DNA of 15,689 nt, from the NCBI GenBank assembly GCA_021785795.1, contig JAJYEK010000077.1, positions 1 to 15,689 on the forward strand, written 5' to 3'. This stretch comes from Pseudomonadota bacterium. GTDB taxonomy: Bacteria; Pseudomonadota; Gammaproteobacteria; Acidiferrobacterales; UBA6901. The position numbers and the translations under genes are program-made. Positions within the stretch are counted from its first letter, which is position 1, and the number at the start of each line of letters is the position of its first letter. Below the pieces are notes generated by a model. It was not told where the DNA came from and ran no database searches. It saw nothing but the letters and a program-made list of their open reading frames with translations. Shown here in pieces: positions 8,301 through 13,081 of the stretch.

Positions 8301-9683
8301 GCTGCCGGCGCGCGCGACCAGGAACCGCACATGCAGTGGCGGTGGCGCCGTCCGGAGCACGCGCCAGCGTGGGCCAAACCCGCGCGCAAGATGCAAGGCC
8401 TGGGCCGCATCGCTGCGCAAATGGGTAAGCTGCACACCCAGGGCCCGGCGCCACTGGGCGCGGCCGGCGCCGGACGGCAGTCGCTCGGCATCGATCATCT
8501 GGCCCAGCATGGCCGGCAGGTGGTCGAACAGGGCCGGTCCACCGTGAATTGCCTCTGGCCAGCGCCGAATGAGCGCAGCATTGCAAAAATCGGTGGTGCT
8601 GCGCAATGTTTCGGCGTACTCATGCTGCAGTTCCGCGTGCGTGTAATCGGAACCCTTCTGGCGTATGCGCAATACGGCGTCGGCGAAAGTCAGTGCACTG
8701 GTGATGGCCGGGGCGATGAAATTCGGGTAGGGCACCTCCTGCCCGAGGCCAAGCGCACCGCCACCAACGGCCAGCCCGGCACGCACCCACTCCGGAGTCT
8801 CGTCGATTCCCCCGGAACGAATTACCTTGGCGCCGTAGGCGATCTGCTGCGCACCCGCGAGGTAGGATGCGATCACCGGAATGTTGCGAACGCGCTCAAA
8901 CAGATGCGGATGATCGGCAACGCCGGCCTGGGCCAGCCGGTCAAGCGGGAGCACCAGCCCCAGCGAAAGCGTGTCGTGATTCGTATAAAGGAAGGCGGTC
9001 ATGTTGAGTCGCACCGGGCGACCGGCAAGCTGGCCGTTTCGCAGCAGCCACTCCTGCGCCATGCCTTCACCCGGCCCCAGCTCAAAGCGTTTCTCGATTT
9101 CCGGCGGCGGCAGGTGGAAGAGCGCCTTGATGCCTTGGGCATAATGCGGGAGCTTCGTCCGCTCGAAGCCTTCGCGCGCCAGCAATCCGGCCGCGTCGCC
9201 TTCGGCGAGGAACACCACGGGAGCGTCCACTGGCCCGCGGTCGGTATCGACACCCACCACACGGTCGCCGTGATACCGCAGGCCTGTCGCCGTGGTGCCA
9301 GTAATCAGGGTGGTGCCGAAATCAATGGCGCGGCTCGCCAGCCAGCGATCGAGTTTGGGGCGCAGAACGGTCCATGCTTCGCCGTAATCATTGCCAGCAT
9401 GGGCCCGGGCTTCGAAGCCTGCGGCATTGATGCCGTCATGCAGATACAGGCTGCGCGCGACGATACGCCGCTCCTTCGGGGCTTGCTGCCACAGCTCTCG
9501 CCCCAGCACATCCTCGCGCAGCAGACCCTCGGCGTGATAGACGCAACCGGACCAGTTCTCCGCGCCTGCATACTCCGCACCCTCGAGCACCATCACCGAA
9601 ACACCCGCGCGAACCAGCCGCAGCGCTGCCGCGATCCCAGCGGGTCCAGCACCTACGATGAGGACTTCGGGCGAGGAGGGCAT
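2364..9683 (-). CDS. Giant fusion: ETF-quinone oxidoreductase (FixC-FixX) + acyl-CoA dehydrogenase + ETF beta/alpha
   Basis: An uninterrupted frame encodes 2439 residues with these regions in order. Residues 1-405: FixC/ETF-QO flavoprotein, with FAD loop GAGPAG (11-16) and GAENWSG (40-46). Residues 406-595: unassigned, with a hydrophobic stretch at about 504-531. Residues 600-656: FixX-like ferredoxin, with Cys606 (CPAEVY), Cys627, Cys630 and Cys633 as 4Fe-4S ligands. Residues 680-905: helical, unassigned. Residues 905-1047: an acyl-CoA dehydrogenase C-terminal-like domain (QIFGGMAYSEED, RYRDA). Residues 1165-1720: a complete acyl-CoA dehydrogenase, with LTEPAAGSD (1386-1394), WITNG (1506-1510) and the presumed catalytic base Glu1699 in IYEGT. 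Residues 1855-2055: ETF-beta-like. Residues 2105-2425: ETF-alpha, whose FAD domain has QIGQTG (2352-2357), GISGAPQH and VVIAINRDP. Inferred route: acyl-CoA to dehydrogenase FAD to ETF FAD to the ferredoxin/FixC unit to quinone. No strong Shine-Dalgarno precedes the ATG, but the flavin loop sits close to residue 1 as in FixC. I know of no characterised protein with this whole architecture. Confidence 0.93.
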   Translation of the reverse strand: MPSSPEVLIVGAGPAGIAAALRLVRAGVSVMVLEGAEYAGAENWSGCVYHAEGLLREDVLGRELWQQAPKERRIVARSLYLHDGINAAGFEARAHAGNDYGEAWTVLRPKLDRWLASRAIDFGTTLITGTTATGLRYHGDRVVGVDTDRGPVDAPVVFLAEGDAAGLLAREGFERTKLPHYAQGIKALFHLPPPEIEKRFELGPGEGMAQEWLLRNGQLAGRPVRLNMTAFLYTNHDTLSLGLVLPLDRLAQAGVADHPHLFERVRNIPVIASYLAGAQQIAYGAKVIRSGGIDETPEWVRAGLAVGGGALGLGQEVPYPNFIAPAITSALTFADAVLRIRQKGSDYTHAELQHEYAETLRSTTDFCNAALIRRWPEAIHGGPALFDHLPAMLGQMIDAERLPSGAGRAQWRRALGVQLTHLRSDAAQALHLARGFGPRWRVLRTAPPPLHVRFLVARAGSAPVPVAVPDDPLLALAGQVIGHFYGRRLPAFADRVALIWRSMVRLPLALPRIAGLGLGALTGGASLLGDLAAYKACRLPLRELLLRPYHRYDDCTRSSLDWSGAHRSAASPTTWIAPLVRYRPDPRHVTVPLGLGAAAQQLRNVCPAEVYSLVGQLGGVASQHENCIKCESCRVTVPGVDWNRNSNHRFAYRVPGNTRSGPDSSVISALEPVSAEPLPLSVAERRIWQRLYQSLCARPAMVAGEWPRAWEKLLRAIPHNELTRPKVARMDAWLRRHGYGWMETEVRALLEQARALPVDGQGVRDNGAHALQRSQRAWERLKTDFPSERLKSLGHAAWKLSDRRVLLDWIVAARTHRVAAVEWLAGWSSALAWMAAGHYLAEAYAGHTIADALAGPLWREEDGNSNWMSGVVERFVDLQGVSRSAAGIVAHGAGADAAQPVRRRVVDDVSGFSATAELAEMSVALALGQATVLRRRALEYAATRVQFRGELRDNEGRESIAKFGVVKQMLAGVEYAHTLLGLARRWCQREPERVLLLVRECMGPWMDGVPWLAGQIFGGMAYSEEDILAPRYRDAILFSQWPGSRALAREDPGFGMRLLAQTLPESDIDYVVADSLLQFATGRRCLRTLRPLQAEPLRRKPLRPRLPLTWEAHRKFTYQSGSFLSGNLLAPDRLLVLEHFRRDPLLRRTRADVLRLLRRGFRSPRRGEPYGRYIDFLHGMPEGDIQLLREFNAFATIVPASLGGKGWSKAQYSVLTNLCMGEKDTATGLLIMASTSIGTMPVLLGRDKDLPRLRHEIDACLADASGWRELKEDLNRLIEMIERPEPGPLRRKLERLGGQVQRMFLFPGSTLKYLIRDFLELMRQTVQAAKARDLTIFGDCLRRCRDSLPAVRVRLRDEQQEIDARERAHERFLQFLACGQISAFALTEPAAGSDTGGIQARAVLREVEARADDQGLYRFTVAGTETPRLLLDARRLVFESCRAFFRMPDNSLASLDDSDWDLARNSGRRRIRVGGHTYPYDDIGTVVVTNGKAFYRYWELSGSKMWITNGSVADRYCLYAQTAIGETGFMLERRSEGLHIGPNENKLGQRASPTNELTLDRVRVSADQVIGFTGHGQVNALETLSVGRGGLVMSCATLAERVLREFLPVWQKDPVLHAAAQAECDRLQTLAARLVGLMDRSDLQRGDFRIEAALSKYLASEGAHRILGWLERLYGPDAAARERMLEKWRRDIRILNIYEGTNEVQRFLVLKDLPNLLREQAMEVADNAPLDAALQEFREFAAGRVAELGAEVWQNPDLQARWFPVVDWVAELYSWSALHERTRLLESHGDPVDRENIGRLRASEASIAQHVQDVAGMVRSDFEQAEHGDTGPGDAALALARAALAVPARVDDGPVAVGALAGEWAVVLRSRFEPGAGGLEWAGWNPADLAVLDRLLSWSDRFPALHVKVAALAPRDTADALRRLQAAGAEVLHVAQPAGAAEMAGAVAAILRVWPQVRRWAFGCGASSPRDRGFAANMGQLLGVDLVEGATALGDVAHGLWVEDAAWRRRFITDRRRIAFVWDLKPGGRAGRYGVRDWLAALRTDLQCAEAAAYPLPTAVRLPALPPAADLPQRFADVGELAAWLRGRFNAGVVPDDPAATRPAQVPLAGYNLWLTPADVLAGASRESALRALVGLGTGFGVLAWLPAGRSPPPVSLLLGQPGFAGLWQLPLHGAVLHAALADLLAEHIGVPHRIVLSAEHRALGAALAARLGMALFDEVIAVTADAVTCSRDGYEADYPLPDAALLIIGRSCSAPPLAAPASLPLPVTLLPAAHLQSSALARAQARVATGAGLTTAKFIVDVGLGVANESNYKKLIPPLCAALERLSGEAVELGATRKVTQELKLLPVDRQIGQTGVPVAPALLLALGISGAPQHMGWIDPGAVVIAINRDPDAPIFGWSRQNPGPRVIACIGDLEEWVPALVRFLGADGTLQSAGDG

Positions 9684-9700
9684 GTCTTTGATTATTGTTC

Positions 9701-9729
9701 CGTATATGGGTAGTTATAGCAAAGGTCAG
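9701..9729 (-). promoter_or_regulatory. Possible sigma70 promoter of the beta-oxidation operon
   Basis: On the minus strand, CTGACC (9724-9729, 4 of 6 to TTGACA) and TATACG (9701-9706, 4 of 6 to TATAAT) are separated by 17 bases, just upstream of the fusion gene. The 5' leader would be only a dozen or so bases. The stretch 9684-9720 is AT-rich against a GC-rich background. No FadR-like operator was recognised. Other AT-rich hexamers nearby, such as TATAAC, could serve instead. Confidence 0.35.
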
Positions 9730-10197
9730 CGCGGCGGGTATCGATGTTCCGTCTGCCGTGAATCGGAAGCTGACAAGCGCGCTTCGGTCGCACCTGCCGC
9801 AGAAGACGGGAAGCAGCGCCTAACCCGTTCACGATCACTGCCGGCAATGCGTGGCGGCCTGAAGGTCAGGCCCGAAGAGGGCGCGAAAACACCGGGGCCC
9901 CGCCAGGGCAAGACCTCGTGCGGTGTGGCTCATTCCCGTCCAGTTCATCCAGGCATGGCGTGTTTCCCGGTCAGGCGCACCGGGCACCACCGATCCTTAT
10001 TCGCGGATTTGGCACCGACAAGGCACAGCGTGTGAAAAGCGCAAAGGGGTCCGCCCGGGAAACCGGGTGACGTCGAAGGGGATCTGCTGCTCGGGACGGG
10101 AATCAGTTACGCGGATGAGCACAATCACGTCCCGGTATCCGTAGACATGATCAGCACAGTGCGCGCCCTGGGTCTGGCCGGACCAAAGCGCCGCAAC
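9730..10197. other. Long intergenic gap without a convincing gene
   Basis: This stretch lies between the start of the fusion gene and the stop of the tlpA-like gene. Short open frames exist on both strands, but none has a recognisable domain, a ribosome binding site and a sensible start together. Visible structure includes the perfect palindrome CGGGGCCCCG (9893-9902), a small CCCGG-aaa-CCGGG hairpin near 10053-10066, and a GGTC/GACC stem near 10174-10187 beside the tlpA-like stop. None is followed by a T-run, so no intrinsic terminator can be called. It may be a decayed gene or hold an unrecognised RNA. Confidence 0.5.
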
Positions 10198-10749
10198 TCA
10201 ACCGGAACCGGTCGCCGGCCTCCTCAGTGAAGTCGCCGGCCCCGGAGCGCGCGGCAGCAGCTGCTTCAGGAGTGCCTGCAGCTTCGGATTCAACCAATTC
10301 CTTCCGCCGACCAGGACATCGACCACGCGTCCGTGCGGATCGATGACGTAACTGGTCGGCAATCCGATCATCCCCCACTTCCTGCTGACGGTGGAATTGC
10401 GGTCCAGTAAAACCGGGTACTTCATTTTCATCTGCTCCGCAAAGGGCGCAACCGAGCTCCAATTCTCGCCGACATCAATGCCGAGAATCACGAATCCTCT
10501 GTTCTTGAGCTTTTCGTAGGCACGCTCCATGGAAGGAATTTCCATGCGGCAGGGCGGACACCATGTCGCCCAAAAGTTCACGATAACGAGTTTGCCGCGA
10601 TAATCCGAGAAATGCCGTACCTTGCCGTTAAGATCCTTGAGGGAGAAATTCGGAGCAAAGCGCCCCGGAGCGGCAGCTGAATTGGCATAGGCCAGCGGTA
10701 CGGCGGTGAGCCAGGCGATAACTGCCGCGGCAACGAAGCGATTAATCAA
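10198..10749 (-). CDS. TlpA-family periplasmic thioredoxin-like protein
   Basis: A thiol-disulfide oxidoreductase of the TlpA/ResA type, which typically reduces disulfides in exported proteins or apocytochromes. From the TTG start at 10749 it has 183 residues. A signal peptide or membrane anchor (roughly residues 4-22, ending AYA) is followed by the thioredoxin fold, with FWATWCPPC (Cys64, Cys67) and the cis-proline at Pro131 in GLPTSYVID. The TTG is preferred over an ATG at 10785 because it overlaps the upstream stop as TTGA, has AGGGA 7 bases upstream, and gives a compact signal peptide. The ATG would add 12 residues inside the upstream gene. It is the last gene of the three-gene operon led by the ArsR-rhodanese regulator. 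The substrate is unknown. Confidence 0.9.
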   Translation of the reverse strand: MINRFVAAAVIAWLTAVPLAYANSAAAPGRFAPNFSLKDLNGKVRHFSDYRGKLVIVNFWATWCPPCRMEIPSMERAYEKLKNRGFVILGIDVGENWSSVAPFAEQMKMKYPVLLDRNSTVSRKWGMIGLPTSYVIDPHGRVVDVLVGGRNWLNPKLQALLKQLLPRAPGPATSLRRPATGSG

Positions 10750-11438
10750 GGCGATTTCCCTGTCGATGGATGCCTCGCAGAGCATAGCACGCTGCGCACC
10801 GTTGTCTGCTTCGGCACGCCGTTGTCCGTCCAGCGGATCCGGAGATCGAAGTGCCGGCCGGCACCGAGATTGGCGGTAATCATTCCCTGCAGCCAGTCGC
10901 CCGGGCCGAGCCGATCCACGGTCGGTAGCAGGGCATAGCGGAAGGCGATCTGCGCCGGGCGCGAGACCCGTTCCTTACCCCATTCTTTGTGCCAGTCGGC
11001 TTCAAGTCGCAGCGGCTGCTCATGGCCGCTGGTGATCACCCGCCAATCGGCGAGATTGAACCGAATCGTCCCGGAAGGTGACCGGTTCTTTACGACAACC
11101 GCCATGACACAGGCGTCGGCAATCTGCCGTGAGGTGGCGGGCGTAAAGCCACGCCCCTGAAAAAACGCCTCGGTCAGATCGATCGGCCGCTGGACAAGTT
11201 CGACAGCCAGTCCGTCAGGCTCGACCTCCGACCACCTGGGCAGCGTCGATCGGGGCTGCGGTCCGGAAGCATCCACTGCCGGCGTCCAGCCCGCGGCCAA
11301 AACCAGCGGCAGAACCACCCACGCCATGCTGCAGCTGTGCCAGCGGCAATTTCCGCCGGACACAGCGGTCATGCGCTCGGCACGGGCAAAAAAAATCCGC
11401 TTGCGCCCGCTCCTGCGAATCCGGATGTCGTCACGCAC
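10746..11438 (-). CDS. Predicted exported protein of unknown function
   Basis: A 230-residue product that I do not recognise. A basic N-terminal stretch (residues 1-37, many Arg/Lys) precedes a hydrophobic segment at about 38-54 (AWVVLPLVLAAGW), followed by a soluble domain with alternating short hydrophobic strands, which suggests a beta-rich periplasmic domain. Cysteines in the mature part lie in the segments IADACVMA and SVLCSAR; they could form a disulfide, and a thioredoxin is encoded next door. The GTG start at 11438 is 12 bases after the regulator's stop and has GAGG 7 bases upstream. The n-region is unusually long, however, so internal starts at Met23 or Met38 remain possible, although neither has a good ribosome binding site. 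Its stop overlaps the tlpA-like start (TTGA), so the two proteins may act together in the envelope. Confidence 0.75.
   Translation of the reverse strand: MRDDIRIRRSGRKRIFFARAERMTAVSGGNCRWHSCSMAWVVLPLVLAAGWTPAVDASGPQPRSTLPRWSEVEPDGLAVELVQRPIDLTEAFFQGRGFTPATSRQIADACVMAVVVKNRSPSGTIRFNLADWRVITSGHEQPLRLEADWHKEWGKERVSRPAQIAFRYALLPTVDRLGPGDWLQGMITANLGAGRHFDLRIRWTDNGVPKQTTVRSVLCSARHPSTGKSP
10757..10761 (-). promoter_or_regulatory. Ribosome binding site that decides the TTG start of the tlpA-like gene
   Basis: AGGGA on the minus strand lies 7 bases before TTG at 10749. The TTG shares bases with the stop of the upstream gene (TTGA, 10746-10749). This supports translational coupling and a TTG start rather than the ATG at 10785. 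Confidence 0.6.
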
Positions 11439-11450
11439 ATAACGCCCTCG

Positions 11451-12125
11451 TCAGTCGCGGGAACCTGCGGTTTCGACCGGCAGTCCTGCCTCGCGCCATT
11501 CGGGAAATCCATCCTGCAACCGTCGCGCCCGATACCCCGCCCGGCGCAGCCGTTCCACCGCCTCGAAGGCCAGCACGCAGTGTGGACCCCGGCAGTAGGC
11601 GACGATCTCCTGATCCAGCGGCAGGTCCCGCAACCGGTGCTCAAGATCCTTGATCGGCAGGTTGATGGCTCCTGGCACATGGCCCGAGGCGTACTCCTCC
11701 TGTGGGCGAACGTCCATTACTGTTACCAGTCCGCGGCGCGCCCGGTCGAGAAGCTCTGCCCGAGGAATCGGCTCCAGCTCGTCCTTGACGGTCAAATAGC
11801 TGCGCACCAGGCGCTCAACCTCCGCCAGGTGGGTTTCCGCGAGTTTGCGCATGCTTGCAAGCAGCCGGACGACCTCATCGTCGGCAATACTGTAGAAAAC
11901 GTGTTGTCCTTCCTTGTGGGCTTTCACGAGGCCGCTTTGGCGCAGCACCTGGAGATGCTGCGAAGCGTTGGCCACGGAAATGTCCGTCAGCCCCGCCAGC
12001 GCATCGACAGTGCGCTCTCCCTGAGCAAGATACTCGAGCAGTTCCAGACGATTGCCGTGACAGACAGCTTTGCCGATGCGTGCAATTTCACGATAGAGCT
12101 GCTGCTTGAGCGAAGGACTTGACAT
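11451..12125 (-). CDS. ArsR-family transcriptional regulator with C-terminal rhodanese domain
   Basis: A 224-residue fusion. Residues about 10-95 form an ArsR/SmtB winged helix (ISVANASQHLQVLRQSGLV, then the wing KEGQHVFYSI). The CVC metal-binding motif of arsenic sensors is absent, and the only Cys in this part is Cys22. Residues about 118-218 form a rhodanese domain with MDVRPQEEY and the active-site loop CRGPHC, with presumed catalytic Cys178 and a second Cys183. Rhodaneses carry persulfide sulfur, so the protein probably senses reactive sulfur or couples sulfur transfer to gene control; that role is inferred. AGAGG lies 5 bases before the ATG. It heads an operon with the exported protein and the TlpA-like protein, and is divergent from the plus-strand genes. 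The palindrome at 12146-12165 is its likely operator. Confidence 0.93.
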   Translation of the reverse strand: MSSPSLKQQLYREIARIGKAVCHGNRLELLEYLAQGERTVDALAGLTDISVANASQHLQVLRQSGLVKAHKEGQHVFYSIADDEVVRLLASMRKLAETHLAEVERLVRSYLTVKDELEPIPRAELLDRARRGLVTVMDVRPQEEYASGHVPGAINLPIKDLEHRLRDLPLDQEIVAYCRGPHCVLAFEAVERLRRAGYRARRLQDGFPEWREAGLPVETAGSRD

Positions 12126-12145
12126 GGGAACCTCTGAAACATAGT

Positions 12146-12165
12146 ATTCAATTGACTAATTGAAT
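12146..12165. promoter_or_regulatory. Perfect 8-4-8 palindrome, probable ArsR-type operator
   Basis: ATTCAATTGACTAATTGAAT has two perfectly complementary 8-base arms around a 4-base centre. It lies between the divergent ArsR-rhodanese and sterol-desaturase genes, overlaps the end of the -10 box and covers the predicted start of the regulator's transcript. AT-rich palindromes are usual operators of ArsR-family proteins. It could also control the plus-strand genes. Confidence 0.75.
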
Positions 12166-12192
12166 TATAGCAGTGCCGGCTGGTTTTTCCAA
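12164..12192 (-). promoter_or_regulatory. Sigma70 promoter of the ArsR-rhodanese operon
   Basis: On the minus strand, TTGGAA (12187-12192) and a perfect TATAAT (12164-12169) are separated by exactly 17 bases. Transcription would start near 12157, inside the palindrome, so repressor bound there would block initiation. Confidence 0.7.
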
Positions 12193-12218
12193 ATTGGCGG
12201 CGTATTTTCTACGGTCGG

Positions 12219-12225
12219 TAGGGGG
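12219..12225 (+). promoter_or_regulatory. Ribosome binding site that decides the start of the sterol-desaturase-family gene
   Basis: TAGGGGG ends 4 bases before ATG at 12230. The alternative in-frame GTG at 12173 has no comparable site and lies only a few bases from the operator and the divergent promoter. Confidence 0.55.
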
Positions 12226-12229
12226 CATC

Positions 12230-13081
12230 ATGCTTCAATCTGTCGTGCGGCATGCCATGGTTCTGCGGTTAGGCATGTTTTTCGGGATCCTCATGGTCAT
12301 GATCCTGCTGGAACTTGCCTTGCCGCGTCGTGCGCTTTCCTTGCCCCGGCCGCGCCGCTGGGGCAGCAACCTCGGCATCGTATTCCTCAACAGTGCATTG
12401 CTGCGCCTGCTGCTGCCGGTGGCCGCCACCGGATTTGCGCTGCTGGCGGCCGGCCGCGGTTGGGGATTGTTCAACATGCTTGCCGTCGCTCCGTGGGTCG
12501 CCGTTCTTGCCTCGGTGATTCTGTTGGATTTTGCGATCTATCTCCAGCACATCATGTTCCATGCGGTTCCGGCGCTGTGGCGGCTGCACCGCATGCACCA
12601 TGCCGACCTTGATTTCGACGTCACCACGGGCGCGCGATTTCATCCGGTCGAGATCCTGCTTTCGATGCTGATCAAGTTTGCAGTAATTGCACTTATCGGC
12701 GCTCCGGCGGCCGCCGTGGTGATTTTTGAAGTGGTACTTAACGCCACCGCCATGTTCAATCATGGCAATGTGCGGCTGCCGCTTGGCCTGGACCGGGTGC
12801 TGCGTCTGCTGATCGTCACCCCGGACATGCATCGGGTACACCATTCTATCGAAGACCATGAGGCCAACAGCAATTTTGGCTTTAATCTGTCCCTGTGGGA
12901 CAGGCTGTTTGGCACCTACAAGGACCAGCCCGACGCCGGCCACGACAGCATGACCTTCGGCATCCGCGATTACCGCAAGCCGAAACTCGTAAATGATTTG
13001 CCGGGCATGCTGATCCTGCCCTTTCTCGGTCGTGTCCGTGGCTATGCCATCAACCGTCGCGAATGGAGCCGGTTTTCGTGA
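12230..13081 (+). CDS. Sterol desaturase / fatty acid hydroxylase family membrane protein
   Basis: An integral-membrane di-iron enzyme of the fatty acid hydroxylase superfamily; members hydroxylate or desaturate lipids, and the substrate here is unknown. From ATG 12230 it has 283 residues. Hydrophobic segments lie at about 13-31, 51-72, 83-105 and 141-165. The histidine clusters typical of the family are present: H107-x3-H111 (HIMFH), H120-x2-HH (HRMHH), His138 (FHPVE), His178 (NHGN) and H201-x2-HH (HRVHH). An upstream GTG (12173) would add 19 residues but lacks a ribosome binding site. The stop overlaps the probable GTG start of the next gene as GTGA, indicating coupled translation with the VTT-rhodanese protein. 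Control by the ArsR-rhodanese operator upstream is plausible. Confidence 0.9.
   Translation: MLQSVVRHAMVLRLGMFFGILMVMILLELALPRRALSLPRPRRWGSNLGIVFLNSALLRLLLPVAATGFALLAAGRGWGLFNMLAVAPWVAVLASVILLDFAIYLQHIMFHAVPALWRLHRMHHADLDFDVTTGARFHPVEILLSMLIKFAVIALIGAPAAAVVIFEVVLNATAMFNHGNVRLPLGLDRVLRLLIVTPDMHRVHHSIEDHEANSNFGFNLSLWDRLFGTYKDQPDAGHDSMTFGIRDYRKPKLVNDLPGMLILPFLGRVRGYAINRREWSRFS
13065..13068 (+). promoter_or_regulatory. Ribosome binding site favouring the GTG start of the VTT-rhodanese gene
   Basis: GGAG lies 9 bases before GTG at 13078, which overlaps the preceding stop (GTGA, 13078-13081). The in-frame ATG at 13063 has no purine-rich site upstream. Confidence 0.45.

Noticed and set aside
7143..9713. 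Plus-strand open frame of 856 codons opposite the FixC-FixX part
   Set aside because: No recognisable domain, and a biased Arg/Gln/His composition. The opposite strand has clear FAD and Fe-S motifs, so this is antisense shadow.
9658..10035. Plus-strand frame of 125 codons crossing the fusion gene's start
   Set aside because: It begins inside the fusion gene on the opposite strand, crosses its promoter region, and has no recognisable motif.
10174..10187. GGTC/GACC hairpin just past the tlpA-like stop as a terminator
   Set aside because: The stem is only 4 base pairs and no T-run follows on the minus strand, so it does not qualify as an intrinsic terminator.
10036..10230. Plus-strand open frame of 64 codons with protein-like composition in the gap
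   Set aside because: It has no ATG until 10147, no ribosome binding site and no recognised family, and its end overlaps the tlpA-like gene on the other strand. It may be a gene remnant, but that cannot be supported.
12152..12157. TTGACT inside the palindrome as a plus-strand -35 box
   Set aside because: The sequence 17 bases downstream is GC-rich and gives no -10 box, so a plus-strand promoter here is not supported.
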